A stretch of DNA of 64,000 nt from Meandrina meandrites (taxonomy: Eukaryota > Cnidaria > Anthozoa > Scleractinia > Meandrinidae): assembly GCA_963693305.1 (NCBI GenBank), contig OY855914.1:18571472-18635471 (forward strand). The letters run 5' to 3'. Numbering within the stretch: the first letter of the stretch is position 1; the number at the start of each line of letters is the position of its first letter. The translations under genes were made by a program, and so were the position numbers. The notes below the pieces were generated by a model. The model worked only from the letters and a program-made list of their open reading frames with translations. It was not told where the DNA came from and ran no database searches. Shown here piece by piece: positions 51,403 through 61,900 of this stretch.

Positions 51403-52996
51403 GTTTATCTTGTTTTGGCAGGCACCTTAGTCACGCATCACGCAATCTGATTTATTGGAGCCCAGTTTCCTTTTGCGTTTTCTCGGGCAAAACCCTCGTG
51501 CGCGCTCTGGGAACTAATCATTTGCAAAACTGGAGTCATAAGCGGAATCCAAGCGCGGCGGAAACGGAGTCGGGAGAATCAGAACGTTTCCATTTTCATC
51601 CGATTCCGCTTAGGACTCTGTCGCTTATGATCCATTGAAAACTGAATTGTCAGAGTTACATACAAGTAGTAAACAGAAGCGGAAGGACAAACCAATCACA
51701 ATGCAGTACTAGTTCTTACACCCTCCAAGTGCTTCCTTTTCGCTTTAGACTCCTGCGATCAAGTTTTCACTAGATCAGAAGCGACGGAGTCATAAGTGGT
51801 ATCGGAAATCTGCTTACGACTCCGTCGGTTTGATCTTCATCAGTTCGCAACTCTCTGCGCTTCTGATTGCGACCCTGACTTCAGCGCTTTGTGAAAACCA
51901 GGGTTAAGCGGTCGAGGCCTAGGCACAAAAATCAAAGGGTCCCTCGAGTTCATTCACACGGTACCGAGGCCCTGCTGAACAAGAGAGAAAGGGGGCTCGG
52001 GTGTTGGACCCTTCCTGGGTTGCCGCACATGGCAAAGTTTGGGAGAAAGTTGCCCCTAAAATTTGAAATATCATGGTACGCTTTATTTGAACCTGATCAT
52101 GCTGAACACATTGATTCCACGTTTCGTTACGACTTTTATTTAACGTAACTTAATACACGCTTGTGGCCCTCATATAAAAAAAATATAATTAAAGAACGAA
52201 AGATTTTTGATTCGGAATTGCTTTTGCTTTGTTTTTAAAATTTCGTTTAGTGATTGACTTGAAACCCCACGCTATCTACTCAACCAATCAGATTCAAAAC
52301 CTAAACCAATCACGACTTGGTCACACGCGGTTTCCCGCGCTTGGCGCCCGTCACGTGTATTTGCTTCGTGTTCTTATTGGTTCATTCTGTTATTACATAC
52401 GTCTCTTGCGATTGGCTATTGTAACACTCGATTGAAAACCATATTATTTTAACAGTACTGTAAAATTCTAAGTGGAGACTAACTTTGGTACATTGTATTT
52501 TAGCTTGCTATACCTTCTTGACATTCGGATAAGTTTATTTATTCATTCACATTTGCTTATTTATTATTTGAAAAATGAGCTATTGTGTGAGTATCGATCA
52601 AGCTGTTGATCCGAGAAGAATTAAATAGTTTAGTTTGAATGAACAGACGTTTCTCTTCGCGCGATCAATTCTTTCTTCACTCAAGACACGTCTGTGATCG
52701 AGTCAACGAGAAAGATCCCATTCTGAAGACGTAGTTGTATAGAAATCCGTACAACGCCTCTGATTGGTTGCTATTTGCGTGCGAAAATTCAAAACCTACA
52801 ACAACCAATCAGCGACGCAACACGGACCTTTTAGGGCTACGTCATCACTGAGGCAAAGATTAAGCGCGCGAAAAGACGTCTGCAAGGCGCAGAGCATCAG
52901 TAGATTTGCCACTGTCATTGCACAAAAAGAATTGGCCCGAGATTCACACTAAATCTCCCGCTCGCCACTCTATTACGCCTCAAGTCTTCATTGGAG
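51403..52996. other. Interval between the PM20D1-type and APEH genes
   Basis: The PM20D1 promoter must lie at its left end. From 51530 to 51900 there is a repeat with several GGAGTCATAAGCGGAATC-like strings and their inverses (CTTATGACTCC-type), typical of a MITE. 52230-52450 is a CCAAT-rich repeat copy. No gene is seen. Confidence 0.5.
52230..52450. repeat. CCAAT-rich dispersed repeat between PM20D1 and APEH
   Basis: Contains AACCAATCAG, AACCAATCACGAC, TTATTGGTTC and GATTGGCTATTG together with CACGCGGTTTCCCGCGC, the same string order as in the copy at 42930-43040. Confidence 0.6.
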
Positions 52997-55900
52997 TTAC
53001 TTCTGTAAATGATCATGGAACCATCTTGCAATATTAACGAATGCATCACTCTCTGCTTCCACTTTGGTGATGGGATGGCAGTTATCGGGATACGACAACA
53101 ATCTAAAGAAAAATACAAAAATTACTTGCTACCTGCTCTTTTCATTCAACATAGCCTGCTATCGTTACCAAGCGATCTATAATGTGCGAGAGCTAATTTA
53201 ATTTTGATGCCTTACGGGAAAAGATTTGATTTTCTTCTGGGTTCATTGAATAAGCGAGTGCCTGTTTTCACATAATTACCTGACTTAGACTGTCCAGCTG
53301 TCATGATGTTTGAAAAGAAATGTAAGACTAACTACAAGTACATTTTAATGACTCTGTCAGGGAAAGGGGGCTATTTAATTTAAAACTTTTTTTTGGCGTT
53401 TACTTCCAGTTTGCGTAGAAACAGAAGCGACAACGGGTATAGCTTCTCACTCCTAGATGGAATGGTAGTCCATCACAGGTCTTCCTATACCCCTCAACAA
53501 CATTTTATTTTTTCAGATTTTTCCAAAAATAGAACTTTTTCGCTTGGGCGTTTTGTTGCCCCATTACAGGCATGTGACGATACTCTTGAGAATTCTTGCT
53601 TTCAAATTTTCAAATAGTCGCGTGTATATGAATGAATAAATTCTGTGGATAAAACAAAAATTCTCTAGAGAACATCACGTGGTCTGTAATGGGAAAACAA
53701 ACTGCCCAAGCGAAAAAGGTCTATTTGATAGTACTAATTTATACTTTTGAGTTGAAGGAAGCCCTGTGAGAGTAAAGAAATTTAACTGCCCAAGAGTACA
53801 CATAATGACCCCAACAGGGACTAGAACCCAGACCGCTGGATCCGGAAACAAGGTGGCTAACAAAATAGCCCACTGCATATACACACGGCTCAACTAAACT
53901 ATGACTGTCGGACCTTACCTTGTTTCAGTTCCTTGAGCCTTTAGAGCTCTGTAAAAACTCTTCCCTTGGCTTGGGGGAACCCGAAGGTCTTCTTCTCCTA
54001 GCATTACTAACGTGGGCGTCTTAACCTGTTAAAAAATAAACTCAAAAACTAAGATCTCCCGTTCACTTTCTTTTAAAGCTGACTTCGTATAAGATAGTAC
54101 TCCACGAAGTTGTTGCGTGACTTGTGTAACGCCCCAAGAAATAGCGTCACGAAAATCATGCATACATTCGGTCGGAAACTGCGCTATACTTTCGTATGAC
54201 CAAACAAAAACTGCCAACAGCCAGTCAACAAAACAAAACGCTTTTTTAGTGGCTTACCTTCTTCACGTGACTAATTGGAGATTTTTCCAGCATTTTGGTA
54301 AATATTTCAGGGGTTGGTACAGTGTCGTGCCGAAACTCCTCGCCTACTTCGAAGTAACACCTAAGGAATAATAACAAAAAATAATAATACAGGGCCGGAC
54401 CTAGGGGATGGTGCAGGGGGTACCCCCCCCCCCCCCCCCCTCTGAGATAACCTGCCGCTTTCTGTTACAACAACTGGTATTCTGCCAAAGTAAGCCTCTG
54501 TGGTGCACCCCCTCCTAAGAAAAATCCTGGATCCGCTCCTGTCCCTGTCCCCCTGCGGCGAATTTGGCGGTACGATTTTTCCCACGATAATCGCATAGTA
54601 CACGCTGACGTCACGACTACAACACGAAAGGCGTCGTGTAAACCAATCTACCACATCCTTATCAGACACGCGCGCTGTGTAAATAGTCCTAAGTAATGCC
54701 GTAGCCTACTACTAGGCCTGTCGTAAGCTTGTCGCATGCGAGAAAGTCGTACCGTGTACAGTTAATAGAACCAACCTTGTTTCGTTTAAATCGACCATAC
54801 CATGTTTAAAAATATCGACTTACCAGTCTGGAATATCCGATATACTCGACATAACTAAAATTGGAAAAAAAAGTATTAATTGAACAGACAGATAGAGAAA
54901 TGTATACTAGTAGCTGCTAATTAACTTATGGTTTCGCTAACTTTAATTCGTATAAATATAATGTACGAATTATTTACATCAGTTACAATATATCCAAAGT
55001 CGAAGTAATTTTCGGGCCCTACATTTTTCGATTTTTTTTTAAATCTAAACTCAATCTAAACAATCGTTGTTTTTTTTTTCTTTTTGGCTTAATATTATCA
55101 CTTCTATTGGACCTATTGTGCTTCAGTATGATTTACGGACCACGATAGTTCACGGTTTTCATGGAAGTAAAAGGATCATTGGTGAGGGAAGTCAGATAGC
55201 TTTGGGTGAGATGATTAAAATGCTTCTTACCAGCTACGTTTACTACGGGATTCCGCATTACGGCAGCTCTGTAGAATTCCTGGTTTACAACAGATAAATG
55301 ACATCATAAGCAACAGCACAAGAGGCACGATGACCTTAAGGTTAGCGCGGTGGACTCCGGATAAAGCGGTTCGGGTTCGAGCCGTGTTGTATTCTCGGGC
55401 AAGACACTTTACTCTCGTAGTGCCTCTCTCCACCCAGGTGTATAAATGGGTACCGGCGAATTTACTGCTAGGGGTAACTCTGCGATGGACTAGCATCCCA
55501 TCCAGGGGGGAGTAGAAACACTCCTAGTCGCTTTATGTTATGGAAACCGGTGTAAACTCTGGCCCTGCTTGAACTTAGGGTTTATCTAATGCGTAGACAG
55601 CCTAGTACCCAGGCGTTCCCTTCCCGCTCATCGATTTGGCGCGAAATTTCGTGACGTCACCGGCCGGCACACCAACCCGTCCCCAGGCCTTACGTGGACC
55701 TCGCGCTCGCCCGAAAGAGGAGAAGAACGCCTAGGGACTAGGCTGATGCGTAGAGAAATCTTCAGCAAGGTATACGTAGCAGTTATTTATGTTTTAAATA
55801 GAGGCGTCAACAATCAGAAATAACAAGTAAAAAATGCGTTGGTCTTACCGGAAATTGCCCAATAAGGTGTCCAGTCAAAAATCCCCCGTGGGATCCACCC

Positions 55901-58900
55901 ATGATAAAAACATTTGAACGATCCAACTCGTTGCCTTCAAGAACCTTGGTAGCCGCGCGCTGAAAAGAAAGACAGTCAAGACATTGTTGTTTGAGACTTA
56001 ACAGCATGTCCGCACTTAAATTGAAAAATTAATGGGATATTTGAACTGACCTGGACATCTTGTACATCCTGAGTTCCGATGTTTCCCGGTAGGGAATAAA
56101 GGGGCGTTTGGCCAAACCCCAGGGATCCCCTGTAGTTTACTAAACAAAGAAAAGAAGACGTATGAGAGGTTTACCCTACAAACTTCTGGGTGGCCTGGGC
56201 ATATATCTTGGAGGAGGGGGGGGGGGGGGGGGGTTACATATGGGATGGGATGAACTGGTAGAATTTTGTTCTTAAGGAAAGAAAGTATAAAGTACATGAG
56301 GTCCTACAAAAAGTTAGATATTGAAACAATTATCCTGCTCAATCTTGCGGACTATCGTCTGATATTAGCCAACTCGGCCTACGGCCTCGTCGGCTAAGTA
56401 TCAGGCGGTATTCCGCGCGATATCGCAAAGGGTATTATCAAAAGGTCATACGTGAGGAGGGTTGAAGGGCAGTAGTGTAGCAGCTCTTGTAAGCTTGTAA
56501 TTCTGCTGGTCTTCAAGTGAAGCAGTTGTTCAAGTGAAGCAGTTGCAGGTTAGGAGTATTGTTCTAGTTGTTTGTTCTATGTTCTCTCGAAGGGTAACGA
56601 ACCCTCAAGGGGAGGCGTTGCGATAGCTGCTACTCGACTCTTGTAGGGGGAGGGGGTCTATACACGCAGACGATTGTCCCTGATCCCTGGACCCTCTCTC
56701 CAGTAGTGTTGCGTGACAGAGAGAGGGCCAGACCTGGACTAATGGTGCTTATGATACCAGACTGTACACGGAGGAATACGTCGAGGAGAAGGGTGGAGCC
56801 ATCATACTTACCATTGAGGATTGAAAAACCAAGCTTACAGAGGCAAGCACTGTAGAGAAAAAAATCTGATGTAAAAGCCGTGTGAGGTCCTCCATGTGGA
56901 AAAACTATCAATGGCGGCTTGATTTCGTCTTTTAGGACAGGCTTCGTGAAAACGGCTTCGTATTCATCTTTAAATTCTGTGGGGCCGATAAAAAACAAAA
57001 CATTGACGAGTACTTATTGATAGCGTGACAAAGAATGGAAGACTAAAGGCGGTATCGTGTCACGCAAGGGGCGCCATTATACATATTTGGAGAGGTGTCA
57101 TTTCGCGTTTCGTATCAAGATTGATACTTCATTGGTTCTTAAAACAATAGATAACAGGTCATAACAATGCCCCTAGCCCTGAATAACAATAGAGGTAGTG
57201 TTTACAGCGGGCGAATGAAAATAGAGGTTCTAGAGAGGTATTGTCTTACTGAGATTGTGTCACGCGATGCAAATAAAATTATATCGTGCGTCAAGGTGCT
57301 ATGTCACGCAGGGCAGTGTAGTCGCCCAGCCAGCTAGAGGTACGAAAAAAAAGTTCAGATTGACACGGTCAATTCGTTTACAAATAAAGAGCAAAACGCA
57401 GAGATGTCATGGGGAGATCAAGCACCACGGCCGACGGAAGACGGCAGTTTTTCCTTTCCTACAAAACGAGTTCCTTTCTGCCAATGAAAAAATGCGCTAA
57501 AACAGAGAAAATACACAGCGCTCTTTTAGGTAAAACATTAACCTAAAGAAGGTCTTAAGACTTACCCGAATCTTTGTTGGGTGCAAATGACATTACCTCC
57601 CACGTGATCTCTTTTTCAAGGTTCTGAACTTGTGATTGAGCTTAATAGAAAATAAAAAACAAGTACTGAATAACAGCGACATAGTTTTCGTTTATAAATC
57701 CAGATATTTCGTCAATTTCAGTTTACAAGTCAAGATGTTTAACCGATTTTAAAGAAACTTTTTAAGCCAAATTTAGACGTACGAAAATGGCCAATAAATT
57801 CAGTGAAATGTACAAAAAGTGACTTAACACAGTGAGGGGACATTTCAATAACACAACGAATACAAAAGAAGGAACGCATGGACAAGATTTAAAGAAGGTT
57901 GAAAGAGATTGCGATAAAGGTAAATTCTTAAAAACTATTAGGTTGAACAGTTTTCAAAGTTAATCTCGTTTGTTTGTTTGTTTAACTGACTATAAGTGTT
58001 TTCAGCCTGCCTTCAACTATGGCTATCTACTGGAATGGAATGCGATTGTCATTCAAATTCTGCTACTACATTAAACAAAACCAAACCAAACAAACAAACA
58101 AACTCGAAAAGACTAAACATACCTACTGGTATCCACGACAAGCCTGAGTCTGGGATGACAGATGGTAAAGCTGCTACCATCTGAAGCGGAGAATAGAAGT
58201 TTTATTTGCAAGCATAGTTCAGCATTTTTCAAACTTTCTAGATTTAAGGCCCGGCCAAACGCACGCAACATTTAATATAAATAAATAATAATTAACATTT
58301 ATATCGCGCAAATTTCATGTGAATATGATCAAATGCGCGTTACAAAGAAATATGCAAACAAATTAACATCTTAAGAATCCCAACTGGCAGGAGGCTGACC
58401 AGTTGGCTATTTACAAAGCGTGGTGGAGTTGAGTTCTGGGCTACAGAAAACAAATCCAGCCAGTGGCAGGGAGAAGGATTTGAACCCGGGACCTCCGGGT
58501 TGCAAGTCCAGCGCCCTAACCACTAGGCCACGCCGCCGCCTTCAACACAACATATTTCAACACTGTTGCACACAACATGTTGTACACGTTTGGCCACGCT
58601 GTTGAAATGTGTCGCAATGAGATGTTGGATGATGTTTGAAAATGGTCATAGTGTTCAAAACATCTTTGGATGCATGCATGTGTTGCATGATGTTATACTC
58701 GTTTCGCCACATTCGTGCAACATTGTTGAAGCGGAGCTTGCGCACTAATTTGATTTGCTATTTCAAAGCGCCATCCAACATATTGCAACAGCGTGGCCAA
58801 ATAATGTGTGCAACATGTTATGCACAACAATGTTCTCCTACGCTGGGTGGAAATGTTTCTTGCGCTTAGCCAGCTCCTTCTAGAAATCTCACACACGATC

Positions 58901-61900
58901 CAGCAATGTTGCACTGTCCTACGTTGAAACGTTGCTTGCATTTGGACAAACCTTTAGAATACATTCGTTTCTCTTCGCCTGCTAAATTTTTCTGCCCTAT
59001 CGAGAGCGCTGTGTGAAATTCTACACTGGTGGCGTAGTACTAAAGAAACTGAGGAATAGCCAATCAGAAACACACACGGAACTTAGCAGTGCTACGTCAG
59101 AAGTATGAGCTCTTCCTCTCCAAACAGAGGCACGTCACTCGCGTAGAATGGAAATACTCTTTTTTCTTTTTTTTTTTTCTTTCTCGGCTAGCATGTTACA
59201 AATAAATGTACCCACAAATTACTTATAGGGAAAAGTGAGATGACTTGCTCACCAATTTAGCGGGGCAGTTTGGTGAAGTGTATGAAGCTAGGATGACATC
59301 ATTGTTTACATCCAGAAGACTCCAAGATCCGGGAGCTAGAAAAAACGGTTGACAAAAACTCAAGCAAGATTCTAAGATACTTTCTTCTAACTGATAGATT
59401 GGCTTGCCCATCTTTTAAAGCCCCGTTTACACAGGCGATTTTTCTCGCGCAACTCAATGCACTTTTTGTCGTGCCGAAGTTGAAACTCCTTCGATATCGC
59501 GTCGATTTTATCGTGGCTAGTTTACACGCGTGCAAAGTCGCGGCGATTTCATGGCGATTATATCGCGGCGATATCGCAGGAGACTTCATGCAACTTCGGC
59601 GCGACAAAAATTGCATTGAGTTGCGCGACAAAAATCGCCTGTGTAAACTGCCCTTAAGAAACTATCCAATCGGATATCTAGTTTATGAACCCCTCAAGTA
59701 AATCCCTCGCCAAAGTAAATTAAACGGAATCCCAAAAATCTCTATCTCGTGTGCTTGTTGCATTACAAAAGAGAAAAAAAGGGCAAAGCCCTAACGCATG
59801 AAAACTGCCTTTTTATAAAGATAGTAATCAGGGACGAATCCAGGATTTTTCTTTGGAGGAGGTGCACATAGTTTTTTGTTGTTGTAGTTGTATTAGAGAG
59901 CCGCCTGGGCATCTCAGGGGGGGGGGGGGGGGTGCACACCCCCTGCTCCCTCCCCTAGATCCGCCCCTGGTAATGTAACTCACCATTTGTTAAACTTATC
60001 ACCGACTTGTCCTTACACTTCACGAAAATGATTTTCTGGAATAAAAACAAAAGGAATCACTTACAACTCCATTTGGCATGTCTTGATTAACATGAAATTA
60101 CTTCTCTAGCTTTGAAGGCAATCTTGTGCATCATAAAAATGAAGATGCATTTTAGCGAAGTTAACACGCAAAAAACAAAAAACAAAAAATGCAGCAAAAA
60201 CGCTGTCAAAATACGGCTAAAGCGAAAGCTTTTTAAAAATACCAACCTTAGAACTTCTCCACGCAGTACTAAGAATGACACCATTTCCATCCGCCGACCA
60301 ACAGCGGTCCGCGAGAAGCATGTTGTAAATCCCAGGAAATCCACCTTCTGCAGAATAAGAAGTTTTCTTTAAAAACTGAAAATCACATTTACTAACGTAA
60401 AACTAAAGCCAACCGAAAGTTATCAAAAAGCCAATCAATGGGCCAATCACTATGCGGCGACAAGAACTATCATTAGCCAATTAATGCGCTCGAAGCAAAC
60501 CGCGTGGCCGGTTGAAAGAGCGGGAAAAGTCAAGGAAGCCAAGTCACTTCATTGGTTGATATCTCATTCATCTCTGCTGTGATTGGTTGATTGGTTGAAG
60601 CATCTTGCAAGGGTGTCATGGATGGGTAATGAAGCTCGACAAACGCTCTTTGACAAACTGATTTGTACTTATCAAGTATCATCTACATATGTACGTCGTG
60701 TAAAAGGCACCAAAAAAGTTTAAAACGGAAGCGATATTCTTACTCTCTGGGATGTCCACAACATCAATGATGGTTGAAGTGGCCTTCGTAGTCCAGTCAT
60801 ACTAAAGTGTAAAATATAAAACTGGCTTAGTTCGTTTGTGAGAGCCGAGATAGAAATAAAATTATGTTGCAAAATACTCATTCCAAGGAATTAGTACGGC
60901 TATTATTAGACAAGTAAAACTAATAGCCGGATAAAATCATAAGTTCAACAAGGCAAAAATAACGCGCTTGTGCGATGGACGATCTCTTAATACCTGCATT
61001 AATCTTCCACATTTACAATGCGCCCCGCCAACGTCCAAGGAAATGTAAATCTAATTGGGAATCAATTGAAAAAATAGTTACTAAAAGTAAATATTATTAT
61101 ACACTTAGGGCAAAATGCAACTATTGAGTAGAATTGATCTTATGTATTTGGTTAGAATTAATCTGTAATATTATTAAAATAACCAATAGGCGTTATGCAG
61201 GATAACGTCAAATGCTCAAATTCACCAAGCCTTGGGCCATTAGAAATAACCGGAGGGATGGTTAAACTCGTTTAGAGTTGCACGTTTGAAAAGCCTGTCA
61301 CTCAGTGCGGACGGTCTAAACTGATCAGGTATGAGAAATGGTATCTTTCAGGGGGTTAAAAAACTCTCAAGCCACGTCCAAATCAGTCTCCTTTAGAGGT
61401 TTAATGCACATTTTTCCGACGAACATCACCGTCTTTTTCCTGTGGGAGTTCCCCCCTGGAGGAGGAGGAATCACATGACGTTCAAAGTGATAAGAAAAAG
61501 AACTGTATTGTACCCACACAAAATGATAAAATTTACAAACAAACTTACCAGCTTGTCTTTATTGTGATTGAAACGCGGTGAGTGCACAGCATATTTTAAA
61601 TCATTCAGCTGTTCTAAATTCAAATGTCACAAATAAAATAGATATTTCAAGAAAATACTTAGGGAGCGTTTGTTTGGGAATATTCTGGAATAAGAATATA
61701 TTCTGGAATATATTCCAGCTATTCTGCTCCTGGGAGGAATGGAAATCCAAGTATTCCGGAATAGGAAGAGCAGCCAAACGAACGCTAACTTGCATTATTC
61801 CAATTATTCTTATTCCGGATTGATCCCAATCGAACGCGCCCTTATACTAATTCTAATCACACATGGCATTCGATCCGTCTTGCGCTCTATAGAGAAACCA

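Noticed and set aside
55325..55400. tRNA gene with A- and B-box-like sequence
   Set aside because: No acceptor-stem pairing, and the same head occurs with the same non-tRNA body at several places, so it is a SINE. The same applies to 58500-58545 and 31400-31447.
61603..61613. Acceptor at 61609 (ACAG/CTGAATG) for the APEH exon
   Set aside because: It would put the next codons out of frame and give an early stop. The acceptor five bases upstream (TTTAG/AACAG) keeps the frame and the family alignment.
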